Origin: Ferruginibacter sp. | Lineage (GTDB): Bacteria > Bacteroidota > Bacteroidia > Chitinophagales > Chitinophagaceae | Direction: 5' to 3' | DNA length: 64,000 nucleotides | Assembly: GCA_019638525.1 (NCBI GenBank) | Contig: JAHBTO010000004.1 | Span: 62,001-126,000 of the forward strand | Part shown: positions 7,886 through 17,989 of the stretch, piece by piece | Position numbering within the stretch: the stretch's first letter is position 1 | How the letters are laid out: the number at the start of each line of letters is the position of its first letter | Translations under genes and position numbers: made by a program | Notes under the pieces: model-generated | Seen by the model: the letters and a program-made list of their open reading frames with translations, nothing else | Database searches by the model: none | What the model was told of the DNA's origin: nothing

Positions 7886-10828
7886 ATGAAGTTAAAAGGT
7901 TTAGTTTGGTTTTTTACAATTGCCCTTATCGTCATCTCCCTATGGGAATTATCATATACCTGGGTAGTACGTAATTACGAAAACACAGTAACTGCTAAAG
8001 CAACCAAAATAGTAAAAGCTGCATTCCCCGACTTAAAAGGAGATGAGAAAACTGCAGCTATTGAGTTTAGAAAAAAACGAATCCTTGACAGTACCGCCGA
8101 CCAAAAGATTTACCCTATTTTTGGTACTACTTATAAGGAATGTAAAGCCAATGAATTAAACCTTGGTTTGGATTTACAGGGAGGTATAAGCGTAACACTT
8201 GATGTTAGCCTGAGCGACCTGCTTAAATCTTTAAGCAATAACCCTAAAGACCCTGCATTATTAAATGCTATTTCTACAGCCAATACACTGAAAAAAAACA
8301 GCGATGCTGATTTTGTAACCCTAGTTACCGATGCCTATATTAAACAAAATGGTGCCGGTAAACTGGCTTCAATTTTTGCAGGCGCCGAAAAAGAAGTTAA
8401 GATAAATGATAACGATGCCACAGTAATTAATAAACTTAAAAATATTGCCAGTGGCGCTATCAACGAAACATATAAAATATTGGTTCGCCGTATCGATAAA
8501 TTTGGTGTGGCCCAACCAAATATCAATTTTGATGTTAACAAAGGTATCATCAACGTAGAACTGGCAGGTGTTACAGATATTGACCGTGTACGTAAATTAT
8601 TACAGGCATCGGCACACCTTCAGTTTTGGGAAGTTTATCGTATTGACGAACTAGCTAATTCTTTAAAATTAGCCGATGATAACCTGCATAACTATCTTAA
8701 CGGAGCAGACAGTACCGGCAAAGTAGATTCGGCTAAAAAACTTGAAAATGTAAATCCTTTCTTCAAGGTTATTAACCCAATTAATCCACAAACAGACCCT
8801 GCCACGGGTAAACAATATTTTCCGGCAGCTATTGGTAATGTAGCCGTACAGGATACTGCTGTTTTATATGAGTATCTTAATAACGAAGTGGTAAAAAATG
8901 CTATTCCGGCTGATTGTAAATTTTTATTAGGAGTTGAAGAAAAAGCTGCAAAAGGCTTACAGCGGTATTTTCCATTATATGCAGTAAAAACATTACCGGG
9001 TAGCGACAGGGCTCCGTTAGAAGGAGAAGGCGTAAAAGAAGCCCGCCAGGATTTTGATGAAAAAGGCCGACCAGCTATTAAAATGGAGATGACCAGTACC
9101 GGCTCAAAAACATGGGCAAGGTTAACCGCAAAAAATGTGGGCAGGCCCATTGCAATAGCATTAGATGATATCGTTTATTCTGCTCCTAATGTAAATGGCG
9201 CAATTGAAGGCGGTAGTTCCGAAATATCAGGAAACTTCACCGTTCAGGAAGCACAGGATCTTGCCAATATATTAAAATCCGGTAAGCTTGATGCTCCGGC
9301 AAACATAGTGGCACAGCAGGTTGTTGGGCCCACGCTGGGTGCCGAATCGGTACGTGGTGGCGCCATGGCATTTGGTATTTCATTCATAGTTATATTTATT
9401 CTGATGCTGGTTTATTATAACAATGGCGGCTGGATTGCCAATATTGCACTAATATTAAACCTGCTGTTTACCATTGGTGTGTTAACTGCCATGGGCTTTA
9501 CATTAACCGCCGCTGGTATTGCCGGCCTTGTACTTACTATTGGTATGGCGGTAGATACCAATGTAATTATATTTGAACGTATTAAGGAAGAACTTACAAG
9601 AGGCAAATCGTATCCACAGGCCGTTAATGATGGTTACAGGCGTTCATTAGCACCCGTAATAGACGCTCACGTAACATCATTACTTACTGCCATTATCTTA
9701 TTTTATTTTGGATTGGGCCCTGTATTAGGTTTTGCCACTACGCAAATCATCGGTTTACTGCTTTCATTATTCTGCGGTATCCTGGTATCAAGATTGATAA
9801 CAGAAGTTTGGACCAATAAGCAAAGGCACTTTAATTATTTTACCAAAATATCTGCTAAGATTTTCAAACATGCAACATTCAAATTCATCGAATTCAGGAA
9901 GTATGCTTATGCAATTTCTTTAGTTGTTATCATTGCAGGTATTGCTTCTTTCTTTAACGGGTTTCACCTGGGTGTGGAGTTTAAAGGCGGCCGTAGCTAT
10001 ACCATTCAATTTGACAGGCCTGTAAAAAATGATGAAATTAGAGATGATTTAAAAGTGGCGCTGGATGGTGATAACGTAACCATTAAAACTGTTGGTGACA
10101 ACAGGCATTTAAATATTACAACAGCTTATTTAAAAGATGTAGCCCATGCCGACAGTGCAGTTAAAGCAAAACTTTTTGAAGGTTTGAAAAAGGTTTTGCC
10201 TGCCAACATAACTTATCAACAGTTTACAACAAAACATATACAAGCTTACTCTACTGTACAGCCAAGTATTTCCGATGATTTAAAAAGAGGCGCTGTAAAA
10301 GCAACTGTATTTGCTTTAATAATCATATTCCTGTATATCTTCTTACGTTTCAGAGATTGGAGATTTTCGATGGGAACTATTTTTTCGCTATTACACGATG
10401 TGTTTGTAACATTAGCTGTATTCTCGTTTTTCAAAAACATTGTACCATTCCCACTTGAGATTGATCAGCACTTTATTGCCGCCGTATTAACGGTTATTGG
10501 TTTCTCTATGAACGATACGGTGATTGTATTTGACCGTATAAGGGAATATAGCCATGAGATGAAAAATGCCACTAAAACAAACATCATCAACCGTGCTATT
10601 AATGATACATTAAGTAGAACCATCATGACATCGCTTACTGTATTCCTTACCTTGCTTATCTTGTTTATTTTTGGCGGCGAGGTTACACGTGGATTTGCAT
10701 TTGCTATGTTAATTGGTGTTATCACCGGTACATATTCTTCAATTTTTGTGGGAGCGCCAATTTTGATTGACTTTGCTAAAGACAAACCATTTGGTAAAGC
10801 CGATGCGGCAGATGTAAAGAAAAAATAG
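7886..10828 (+). CDS. secDF: SecD-SecF fusion, protein translocase subunit SecDF
   Basis: SecDF uses the proton motive force to pull translocating proteins out of SecYEG on the periplasmic side. One membrane segment near the N-terminus is followed by LNLGLDLQGGISV (about residue 91), the SecD signature. The large periplasmic region contains RRIDKFGVAQPNI. A block of five membrane segments contains GMAVDTNVIIFERIKEEL. The SecF half begins near residue 660, with HLGVEFKGGRSYTI and, in its membrane block, IGFSMNDTVIVFDRIRE. The acidic residues in the two membrane motifs are those linked to proton transport in this family. The fusion and the length of 980 residues are normal for Bacteroidota. It is monocistronic, with a strong terminator. 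Confidence 0.97.
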   Translation: MKLKGLVWFFTIALIVISLWELSYTWVVRNYENTVTAKATKIVKAAFPDLKGDEKTAAIEFRKKRILDSTADQKIYPIFGTTYKECKANELNLGLDLQGGISVTLDVSLSDLLKSLSNNPKDPALLNAISTANTLKKNSDADFVTLVTDAYIKQNGAGKLASIFAGAEKEVKINDNDATVINKLKNIASGAINETYKILVRRIDKFGVAQPNINFDVNKGIINVELAGVTDIDRVRKLLQASAHLQFWEVYRIDELANSLKLADDNLHNYLNGADSTGKVDSAKKLENVNPFFKVINPINPQTDPATGKQYFPAAIGNVAVQDTAVLYEYLNNEVVKNAIPADCKFLLGVEEKAAKGLQRYFPLYAVKTLPGSDRAPLEGEGVKEARQDFDEKGRPAIKMEMTSTGSKTWARLTAKNVGRPIAIALDDIVYSAPNVNGAIEGGSSEISGNFTVQEAQDLANILKSGKLDAPANIVAQQVVGPTLGAESVRGGAMAFGISFIVIFILMLVYYNNGGWIANIALILNLLFTIGVLTAMGFTLTAAGIAGLVLTIGMAVDTNVIIFERIKEELTRGKSYPQAVNDGYRRSLAPVIDAHVTSLLTAIILFYFGLGPVLGFATTQIIGLLLSLFCGILVSRLITEVWTNKQRHFNYFTKISAKIFKHATFKFIEFRKYAYAISLVVIIAGIASFFNGFHLGVEFKGGRSYTIQFDRPVKNDEIRDDLKVALDGDNVTIKTVGDNRHLNITTAYLKDVAHADSAVKAKLFEGLKKVLPANITYQQFTTKHIQAYSTVQPSISDDLKRGAVKATVFALIIIFLYIFLRFRDWRFSMGTIFSLLHDVFVTLAVFSFFKNIVPFPLEIDQHFIAAVLTVIGFSMNDTVIVFDRIREYSHEMKNATKTNIINRAINDTLSRTIMTSLTVFLTLLILFIFGGEVTRGFAFAMLIGVITGTYSSIFVGAPILIDFAKDKPFGKADAADVKKK

Positions 10829-10852
10829 AATTTTTAAACTCTTTAAATACTT

Positions 10853-10895
10853 AAATCGGCATTCATGTTTAAAACATGAATGCCGATTTTCTTTT
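10853..10895 (+). terminator. secDF terminator (18-bp perfect stem)
   Basis: AAATCGGCATTCATGTTT (10853-10870) pairs perfectly with 10872-10889 and a T-rich tract follows. It lies 24 bases past the secDF stop. The stem is unusually long and could also stop transcription on the other strand. Confidence 0.88.
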
Positions 10896-11012
10896 GCACT
10901 GCTTCTATCAACGTTAAAACAAAATCCATTGTTGCAACCTACATAGCATTTATCTTCTTTCCTTAAAAAAATTGAAACTATTTAAGAATTGGAACTCTTT
11001 ATTTTTTAAAAT

Positions 11013-14000
11013 TTAAAACTTTTCAAAATGCTCGTATGGCAACTCTACAAAGAAAATAGAGCCGGCGCCTTCTTTTGTTTCGAACCAGATATTTCCTTTT
11101 GACTGCTCAACAATACTTTTACACATAGCAAGGCCAAGGCCTGTACCCGAACTTTTGGTAGTAAAGTTTGGCATAAATATTTTTGATTGTAATTCTTCCT
11201 CAATACCGTTGCCATTGTCCTGAATTTTTATCAAAACCTTGTTCTCGTACATCTCTTCAGAAATTTGTATTAATACTTGTTTTTCAACTGGCACAGCCTG
11301 GATAGCGTTTAAAACCAGGTTGGTAAATACCCTGTTCAAGTTGGTACGGTCGGCTTTTACAAATAGTTTTGATACTATTGGAGCCCAGGTAATATGAATG
11401 CGGTCGTTTACAGCATGTAACTGTACCACCTGGTTAATTACATCATGCAAATTAAATACTTCACTTTTTGAATTAGCAATATTTGCAAACTGGCTAAACT
11501 CGCCGGCAATATGGTTTAAGTGTTCTATTTGTTCAACCAGGGTAGCCACAACATTTGCTGTAAGTTCTTCTACATTATCAGCTTTATGTGCAATTGATTT
11601 CTGCAGGTATTGCAGGCTCAGCTTCATAGGAGTTAAAGGGTTTTTTATTTCGTGTGCTACCTGCCTGGCCATTTCCCTCCATGCACCTTCCCTTTCGCTT
11701 TTTGCCAATGCTACTGCGCTGGCATCAAGTTTTGCAACCATCTTGTTATATTCTTTTACCAGTTCTCCTATTTCATCTCCTCTCTTCCAGTCTATGGCTT
11801 CGTTTACACGGCCAAGGTTTACTGCTTTCATTTTTTCACTAATAAACGAGAATGAGCGGGTAATTCGGTTTGTAATAAACAAGGCAATGATACCTGCAAT
11901 TAGAAAAATAAATGCATTTAGGTTAATTATCGTTACCAGGAAATTAGCTATCTCTTCCTGCAACTTACTTTGGCTGGTAAAGTAAGGTATATTTAAATAT
12001 GCGTATTCCCTGCCATTGGCATCAATTACAGGTACATAATTACTAACAAAATTTAGTTCGCCAATTTTTTCTTCTTTAAAGTATTGTACTTCTTTTTTCC
12101 TGTTTAGGTGAAAATAAGCTATAGGGTCCATTTTGGTGCTAATGATTCCTTTATTATATGGCAAAGGAAGTGATGATACCTGCAGGTTACCATCTAAATC
12201 GTAAAGGTTTACATCAACAGCATGTATCTCCGATACTTTATCAATTACTTTCTCCAGGTTTTCACGATAAGTATCTCCGTAATTTTTTGTTGTATCATCA
12301 AATACAGTAAGATCGTTTAACGAAATCCTCACTTCATTTTCCATAACATGTATTACACGGCTTAATTTTTCACGGTTACTGTTTTGATAACGGCTAATAA
12401 AAAACAAAATGGTTGCAATACCTATTATTAAAAATGAAAGTACGCTAATTAAGATAACAGTGCCATGTATCTGGTTACGGATACTCAATTGCCAGTAATG
12501 TCTTATTTTTTCTTTTTTAAACCTTGCCTTTATAATAATGTTCAATAACCAAAAAAGCCCTGTAACCAATAAAAAGGCACAAAACAGGTAAGAGAATAAA
12601 GTGATAGATTCAATGAGGAAATTGTTTTCTTTTGCTATCACAACAATTTTTTGTGGCCCTGCTTTATACCATAGCTCATCAAACCCGTTTTTATGCACGG
12701 TTGTAAATTCGTTTTTAGGAGCCTGTTGTTTAGTTAACCTGGTAGCAAAGGCATAATCGTTATGGCTGTTAATCAACTGCAGGTTATCATATACAGCAAA
12801 AGCATAAACAGGCGAATTTTCAATTGCATTGTTTAAGCCTTTTGAAAACAACTCAAGGTTAACAGCATCTGATTTAAATTTTTTAGGATTAGCAAGCACA
12901 AATACATATCCAAGTGTATCGCCATCAAAATTGGTAATTGTTTTTCTGCTGATATAGCTAAACCTGTCGAACGATTCGTCATAATAATACAGGTTGGGCA
13001 AATTGGTAGGCCTCGATTGTGTTTTTAAAACTGTATTCAATTCATTGAAACTGGTTGCATCCTTATTAAACAAAGGTTCTTCATGTGCATCAAAAGTATA
13101 CACCGTTGTTTCGTATTTATTAGTATATACCGAAAAATTTCCATTCACCAGGCTGTCTTTTAAAAACTGGTTGTCGGTATAATTCTTAAACCTGTAAAAT
13201 ATGCCAGCCAGGTATTCATTCCTGAATTCGGTTAATAATGTATTTAATAATGTTTCATTTACAGGATCGGTTTTAGTGGCTAGAGTTTCGGCATAATGTT
13301 CCCTGTTCCTTAACTCTTTTTTACTATTTTCAAGTACAATAATACCGGTGATGGTAACAGAAAAAAAGAAAAGCCAGAATATTAATTTGGAAGAATTTAT
13401 TTTTTTTAAAGATAGAAAAAGGTTACCCCTTAGCATTAATAGCAGGTATACAATAAGCCAGCCTAAAATAAAAATTTCAAAATCCATATTGCTAATAGCC
13501 TGCTGAAAAGAAAGATACATCAGGCCTGTAATAGATACAAAAAGATACAACCAGGTGAAATTTTTGGGGAAATAAGGCTGTATAGCTTTTAACAAAATCT
13601 GCCCCGATAAAAAATATCCAATGGCTATACAACACAATACAATAAAACCGATAACACTGTACAAATTAAGTGTGAAGAAGTTTATCACATCAAAAGATAT
13701 TTGAGAATCGGCTACCATGCTGCGTATTATGTTAGCCGCTGTAAAAGTCATCAGCACCAGCAAAACACTTACCACTATCAATGCAAACCATTTAAACCAG
13801 GCTTTTTTATTAATTACACCAGGCTCTATTTCTTTAAGTTGGTTTTGCGTAAACAAAATAATCCAGGTAAAAAGTACCGCATTTATAAGCAAATCGCCAA
13901 GTGAGCGCAAAACTATATTTGAGCCATAAATGGCAGGGTCAAATAAATCAAATTGCCTGAAGTTTAAAGGAACAGGATAATAATAACTGATTACCCTAAG

Positions 14001-14771
14001 TATAAGAACTACCGGTATTAAAAACAATAAAGCTTTTGACAAGCTTTTATAAGTGGCAATATTTGTTGCTATTACTTGTATAAAAACTAATACAAACAAT
14101 GCTGCAAATAGCCTGAAGATAATGGCAACCGGGTTATTTTTTGAGGCTGAGCGGCCTGCATTTTCTGTAATGTAAAATAAATCATTACCTGCAATTGATT
14201 TAACTGCAGTATTTGTCTGTATTTCTGAAATATCGTATTGCCGCTCAACTGTAAGCCCACCGGCAAAATTGTTTTGCAGGTATTGGTTGGTAACAAAATA
14301 ATTCCATTTAATTGGTATTAGTGCTACGGTAATACTTTTTTCTGTGGTTACTTTTCGCCAAACATAATACCCGTTTTCTAGTTTTATAAATCCTGCATTA
14401 CCGGGCAATGAAAGAAGTTTTTCGGAAGGCAGCACTGTTTGGGTATTCCAAAAAACAAGTTGGTTTTGCCCAATATCGTTTATGAAATACCTGTAAATGA
14501 AATATTTTTTATCGGTAAGTTGTAGTAACAACTTTTCTTCAAACTTATTGTCGTTTATCTTTTTTAGTATATCAGGAGATTGTAAAAGTTTTTCAAAATC
14601 TTTTTCCTGCTCATGCACATATTGCTCAATATTTTTCTTAACGGCTTGTATAGAAGAATTGCCCGACCAATAGTTGTCTGCAATAAAAGAAAATGTAACT
14701 AACCAGGCAGCAATTATCAGCAGGTAAATGTTTTTAAAAAAGAGTCTTTTATAAGTAAGATTATTTTGCAA
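11013..14771 (-). CDS. Very large NtrY-like sensor histidine kinase
   Basis: This is a membrane histidine kinase of 1252 residues. The N-terminal half holds an anchor (about 13-30), an extracytoplasmic segment and then about seven or eight membrane spans (about 220-480), a second extracytoplasmic region (about 485-735), further spans near 740, 790 and 955, and a HAMP region (about 970-1025). HisKA has QVAHEIKNPLTPMK with the phospho-accepting His near 1040, and HATPase_c has N-box TNLVLNAIQA, DNGNGIEEE and GTGLGLAMCKSIVEQ. The HEIKNPLTPMK sequence is typical of NtrY-type kinases. The start is TTG directly after the mazG stop (TAATTG), which suggests translational coupling. No response regulator is adjacent. 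Confidence 0.88.
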   Translation of the reverse strand: MQNNLTYKRLFFKNIYLLIIAAWLVTFSFIADNYWSGNSSIQAVKKNIEQYVHEQEKDFEKLLQSPDILKKINDNKFEEKLLLQLTDKKYFIYRYFINDIGQNQLVFWNTQTVLPSEKLLSLPGNAGFIKLENGYYVWRKVTTEKSITVALIPIKWNYFVTNQYLQNNFAGGLTVERQYDISEIQTNTAVKSIAGNDLFYITENAGRSASKNNPVAIIFRLFAALFVLVFIQVIATNIATYKSLSKALLFLIPVVLILRVISYYYPVPLNFRQFDLFDPAIYGSNIVLRSLGDLLINAVLFTWIILFTQNQLKEIEPGVINKKAWFKWFALIVVSVLLVLMTFTAANIIRSMVADSQISFDVINFFTLNLYSVIGFIVLCCIAIGYFLSGQILLKAIQPYFPKNFTWLYLFVSITGLMYLSFQQAISNMDFEIFILGWLIVYLLLMLRGNLFLSLKKINSSKLIFWLFFFSVTITGIIVLENSKKELRNREHYAETLATKTDPVNETLLNTLLTEFRNEYLAGIFYRFKNYTDNQFLKDSLVNGNFSVYTNKYETTVYTFDAHEEPLFNKDATSFNELNTVLKTQSRPTNLPNLYYYDESFDRFSYISRKTITNFDGDTLGYVFVLANPKKFKSDAVNLELFSKGLNNAIENSPVYAFAVYDNLQLINSHNDYAFATRLTKQQAPKNEFTTVHKNGFDELWYKAGPQKIVVIAKENNFLIESITLFSYLFCAFLLVTGLFWLLNIIIKARFKKEKIRHYWQLSIRNQIHGTVILISVLSFLIIGIATILFFISRYQNSNREKLSRVIHVMENEVRISLNDLTVFDDTTKNYGDTYRENLEKVIDKVSEIHAVDVNLYDLDGNLQVSSLPLPYNKGIISTKMDPIAYFHLNRKKEVQYFKEEKIGELNFVSNYVPVIDANGREYAYLNIPYFTSQSKLQEEIANFLVTIINLNAFIFLIAGIIALFITNRITRSFSFISEKMKAVNLGRVNEAIDWKRGDEIGELVKEYNKMVAKLDASAVALAKSEREGAWREMARQVAHEIKNPLTPMKLSLQYLQKSIAHKADNVEELTANVVATLVEQIEHLNHIAGEFSQFANIANSKSEVFNLHDVINQVVQLHAVNDRIHITWAPIVSKLFVKADRTNLNRVFTNLVLNAIQAVPVEKQVLIQISEEMYENKVLIKIQDNGNGIEEELQSKIFMPNFTTKSSGTGLGLAMCKSIVEQSKGNIWFETKEGAGSIFFVELPYEHFEKF

Positions 14772-15596
14772 TTACGGTATTTGCTGTTTTTGTTTTTTTA
14801 TGATGTTCCAAATATCATCCATTTCTTCCAGGGTCATATCTTGCAAGTGTTTACCATTTTCTAAAGCCAGGGCCTCCATCTTTGTAAACCTGCTTATGAA
14901 CTTTTTATTGGTTCGTTCCAGTGCATTTTCAGCATCTACATGCAAAAACCTTGCAAAATTTATCAAAGAAAAGAAAACATCACCCAATTCATCTTCCACA
15001 TTACCAGATAGTGACTCAATTTGGGCTTTATCGGCGCAATTGGTGGCAGTTTGCAAATTGTTTATAGCTTCGTGCAGTTCGTTCATTTCTTCTTTCACTT
15101 TATCCCAAACCTGTTCTTTATTCTCCCATTCAAATCCTGTTTGTTTAGCTTTTTCCTGTAGCCGCATGGCTTTTACCATGGCCGGCAGCGATTTGGGTAC
15201 GCCGCTTAATACAGATTTTTTACCCTCTTTAAGCTTTAGTTTTTCCCAGTTTTTCTTAACATCTTCTTCATCATTTACATGTGTATCGCTATATATATGC
15301 GGATGCCGGTGAATCAATTTTTCGCAAACAGCATGTATCACTTCATCTAAAGTAAATTGCTTTTGTTCTGCAGCTATTTTTGCATAAAATACAATATGCA
15401 ATAAAATATCGCCCAGTTCTTCTTTAATACCCCGCCAATTGGTTTCAGTTATACTATCAGCCAGTTCATAAGTTTCTTCAATGGTTAATTGCCGAAGTGT
15501 ATGAATAGTTTGCTTTTTATCCCAGGGGCATTGCTCCCTCAATTCATCCATTATTGTAACCAGCCTGTTAAAAGCCTCAGTATTTTTTCTTGACAT
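14772..15596 (-). CDS. mazG: Nucleoside triphosphate pyrophosphohydrolase MazG
   Basis: MazG hydrolyses (d)NTPs to the monophosphate and pyrophosphate and cleans the nucleotide pool. Two MazG helical domains are seen. The first has CPWDKKQTIHTLRQLTIEE, EETYELADSI and KEELGDILLHIVFYAKIA. The second has GFEWENKEQVWDKVKEEMNEL and EDELGDVFFSLINFARF. These supply the EExxE...ExxD metal-binding clusters. The length of 274 residues matches E. coli MazG (about 263). It lies between a DUF3667 gene (5 bases upstream) and the large kinase gene that starts at its stop codon, so the three genes are probably one operon. Confidence 0.95.
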   Translation of the reverse strand: MSRKNTEAFNRLVTIMDELREQCPWDKKQTIHTLRQLTIEETYELADSITETNWRGIKEELGDILLHIVFYAKIAAEQKQFTLDEVIHAVCEKLIHRHPHIYSDTHVNDEEDVKKNWEKLKLKEGKKSVLSGVPKSLPAMVKAMRLQEKAKQTGFEWENKEQVWDKVKEEMNELHEAINNLQTATNCADKAQIESLSGNVEDELGDVFFSLINFARFLHVDAENALERTNKKFISRFTKMEALALENGKHLQDMTLEEMDDIWNIIKKQKQQIP

Positions 15597-15601
15597 TATT
15601 G

Positions 15602-16663
15602 TTAAAGTTTATAAAGAGAGTATAAAATAAAAAATAAAAAGATTACAATGAAAGTAATTAAAAGCGAAAGGCATAATAAGAAAAATTTCAACATTGTAAT
15701 TGCACGCCCGCCCCTGTAAAAATTATGCATCGATTTATACAAATAAAAAAGTATGCTTAGCTCAATTACAATATTAATATAAGTTATAAAACGCCATTGA
15801 AGCGAAGTATTTATTTTATCTATCAATAAAATAACAAGTGTTGTTAAAAAAGTAAATATGTAAAAATGAATACTGAAAATACTGTGGTTTACATAGTAAT
15901 AATCTTTTTTACGGGAGTAAAGCAGCTTCAATATCAACGCAAAAAAAGGAAGTAAAATAAAAAACATTTGTGGCAGGCTGTGCAGTATAATGCTTATGTA
16001 TTCTTTTAAAACTATTCCTCCTTCTTTTTTATAACGTTCGTTAATTTCTATAAGTTTATAATTAAATGCCCTTGCTATAACACCATCCTTATTTTTTGCC
16101 ATTTTTTGTGCAGAATCGTACTGTGCTTTTGATTCATACTTTTCATCGTTAATTTGTATAAACCCTTTATTTAACGTACTATCAAAATAATGCTGAAACT
16201 CTTTTCTCGTCATAGGCAAAGCATTTTTACCATCTTCTTTATTTATTCTTTTGGTAAAAGCATCAAATGTTAATGAATCCATAGCTTCTATCTGTGCCAG
16301 CGATTTACCGTTTACAGTAACTCCATTTACTACTCCGTGCTTATCAATTTTAAAAAAAGAAAAAAACAACAAAAAGAAAAATGCAGAGGTAAATACATAT
16401 AACCTTACCGGGTTAACATATCTTGCTCGCCTACCTTCCATATATTCTGCTGATAAAAAGCCCGGTTTAGTAAATAAATATTTTATGGTACTAAAAAATT
16501 TTCCATCAAAGTGTGTTATATCCTGAAAAAAATGTGACACCAGGTGCAATACAGTTTCCTTGGGCTCAATATTTTCCTGCCCACAGTTATGGCAATACCT
16601 TCCCTGCACAATACTGTTACAGTTAAGGCAATTTTTTTGGGCCCTTTCTTTTAAATGGCTCAT
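15602..16663 (-). CDS. DUF3667 family membrane protein with N-terminal zinc ribbon
   Basis: This belongs to a family of unknown function common in Bacteroidota. The N-terminus has two CxxC pairs (CLNCNSIVQGRYCHNCGQEN, about residues 12-31), a zinc ribbon. Next comes a conserved segment with DITHFDGKFFSTIKYLFTKPG and EYMEGRRARYVNPVRLYVF, the DUF3667 signature, leading into a first membrane span near 95-115. A soluble loop (about 118-220) precedes four more predicted spans to the C-terminus. It heads an operon-like series with mazG and the large histidine kinase. Its role is not known and the neighbours do not settle it. Confidence 0.85.
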   Translation of the reverse strand: MSHLKERAQKNCLNCNSIVQGRYCHNCGQENIEPKETVLHLVSHFFQDITHFDGKFFSTIKYLFTKPGFLSAEYMEGRRARYVNPVRLYVFTSAFFFLLFFSFFKIDKHGVVNGVTVNGKSLAQIEAMDSLTFDAFTKRINKEDGKNALPMTRKEFQHYFDSTLNKGFIQINDEKYESKAQYDSAQKMAKNKDGVIARAFNYKLIEINERYKKEGGIVLKEYISIILHSLPQMFFILLPFFALILKLLYSRKKDYYYVNHSIFSIHFYIFTFLTTLVILLIDKINTSLQWRFITYINIVIELSILFYLYKSMHNFYRGGRAITMLKFFLLCLSLLITFIVIFLFFILYSLYKL

Positions 16664-16721
16664 TAGCTATTGTTTAGTTAAAAGTAATAAAGTTTGCCTG
16701 CTTATACATTTCAATATCCTG

Positions 16722-16750
16722 TTTGAATATTAAAAGTTAGTTTAAATTTG
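16722..16750 (+). promoter_or_regulatory. Bacteroidota promoter for the 276-residue secreted protein
   Basis: TTTG at 16722-16725 is separated by 17 bases from TAAATTTG at 16743-16750. Both elements match the sigma-ABfr consensus, and the ATG follows 17 bases later. Confidence 0.68.
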
Positions 16751-16767
16751 CAGGGTAAAAATAAAAA

Positions 16768-17598
16768 ATGATAAAAAAAATATTAACCTGTACCTGTTGC
16801 CTTACATTTACCATTTTATGTAAAGCGCAATTCTATTACAAAGACATAATAAGTAATAAACAGGTTCAGGCTGATCTTGCCAGGCTTAAAGAACAAAAAA
16901 TAAGATTGGTTAAAATTACCAGCCTGGAAAGCGACGGGCAACCAAGTGAAAATTTCCTGGTAGATAAAAAAATAAACAAGAGTTATACCCGGGTAGAAGC
17001 TTTCAGCAAATCAGGGGTAACCGGCGCTTCTTTATTCACATCTTATTTTACAAAAGACGGGCAGTTGATTAGTACTAAAGACAGCTCCGACCTATCGGTG
17101 AATTCTTCCTTTTATTTTTATAATACCAATGGAAGTATTAGCAGTATACGATCGGAAATTTATTCAAGTGATGATGATTTTTCAAGTAAAATAACCGAAG
17201 AACATATATATCAATATAACCCGGGCGGTAAATTAATTAGTATGCACCGTGTAAAAAACGGTACTGACTCTACACTTATTCTTTTTTCAACCGACGAAAT
17301 GAACAATGTTACTATTGAAAAAGACACCAAAAGCGGTAAAAGTTATTACTATTACTATGATAACAAAAACAGGCTTACCGATGTAGTGCACCTTAACCCT
17401 TACAATCAAAAAATGCTGCCCGATTATATGTTTGAATACAATAATGCAGGTCAAATTTCAAAAATGACGAGTACAGAAGAAGGCAGCAGCGATTATTATA
17501 TATGGAAATACAGTTATGCCGATGGCCTACGCAGTACTGAAAAATGTTACTCTAAAGACAGAAAATTATTGGGCACTATTGAATATGAATATAAATAA
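16768..17598 (+). CDS. Secreted protein with YD/RHS-like beta repeats, function unknown
   Basis: A signal peptide is present (MIKKILTCTCCLTFTILCKAQ). The mature protein is beta-rich and rich in Tyr, Ser and Asp. Several stretches follow a loose pattern of the YD/RHS type: YQYNPGGKLISM, YYYDNKNRLTDV, FEYNNAGQISKM and YSYADGLRSTEK. Such repeats often form carbohydrate-binding or shell-like beta structure, but here the protein is small (276 residues) and no toxin domain follows. It is likely periplasmic or on the cell surface. It is monocistronic, with its own promoter and a strong terminator. No specific family was recognised. Confidence 0.75.
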   Translation: MIKKILTCTCCLTFTILCKAQFYYKDIISNKQVQADLARLKEQKIRLVKITSLESDGQPSENFLVDKKINKSYTRVEAFSKSGVTGASLFTSYFTKDGQLISTKDSSDLSVNSSFYFYNTNGSISSIRSEIYSSDDDFSSKITEEHIYQYNPGGKLISMHRVKNGTDSTLILFSTDEMNNVTIEKDTKSGKSYYYYYDNKNRLTDVVHLNPYNQKMLPDYMFEYNNAGQISKMTSTEEGSSDYYIWKYSYADGLRSTEKCYSKDRKLLGTIEYEYK

Positions 17599-17614
17599 CA
17601 CCGAATTGGGTAAA

Positions 17615-17648
17615 CAAAAAAAGCAGCTTTTTTAAGCTGCTTTTTTTG
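17615..17648. terminator. Bidirectional terminator between the secreted protein and tRNA-Leu
   Basis: AAAAAAGCAGCTT pairs with AAGCTGCTTTTTT around a short T loop and is flanked by A and T tracts. It serves the plus-strand gene ending at 17598 and the minus-strand tRNA ending at 17649. Confidence 0.82.
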
Positions 17649-17734
17649 TACTCGGGATGGGAGTTGAACCCACACTCACATTGCTGTGAACAGGATTTTA
17701 AGTCCTGCGTGTCTACCAGTTCCACCACCCGAGT
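17649..17734 (-). tRNA. tRNA-Leu (anticodon UAA)
   Basis: On the minus strand the acceptor arms ACTCGGG and CCCGAGT pair, with discriminator A. The anticodon loop CTTAAAA carries TAA. A long variable arm, as expected for class II tRNA, gives 86 bases. The T arm has GGTTCAACTCC. CCA is not encoded. It lies just downstream of tRNA-Gly on the same strand. Confidence 0.95.
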
Positions 17735-17745
17735 AAATGATAGTG

Positions 17746-17773
17746 AAAAAAAATCCCCCTTAAAAACGGGGGA
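17746..17773 (-). terminator. Terminator-like hairpin between tRNA-Gly and tRNA-Leu
   Basis: On the minus strand TCCCCC pairs with GGGGGA around a short loop and is followed by eight T. It lies 10 bases past tRNA-Gly and 12 before tRNA-Leu. It could limit read-through or mark a processing site. Confidence 0.7.
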
Positions 17774-17782
17774 AATCTTTTG

Positions 17783-17855
<73 letters not shown>

Positions 17856-17955
17856 TTGTTGTTTATTTTAAGAACTTTTAGTAATGCCCTGTTTCTTGTT
17901 TTACCAGGAAAAAAGCATCTTTATCATAAGTGCAATTACTTATTTTTTGGGAGTG

Positions 17956-17963
17956 CAAAAATA
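17956..17963 (-). promoter_or_regulatory. Promoter -7 box upstream of the tRNA-Gly/tRNA-Leu pair
   Basis: TATTTTTG on the minus strand matches TAnnTTTG exactly and lies about 100 bases before tRNA-Gly. A TTG sits upstream at roughly suitable spacing. Confidence 0.45.
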
Positions 17964-17989
17964 AGCGTTAGAACATTACAATAAAAATT

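Noticed and set aside
11398..11985. A 195-codon frame on the plus strand within the large kinase gene
   Set aside because: It is a shadow of the HAMP-HisKA region and shows no signal of its own.
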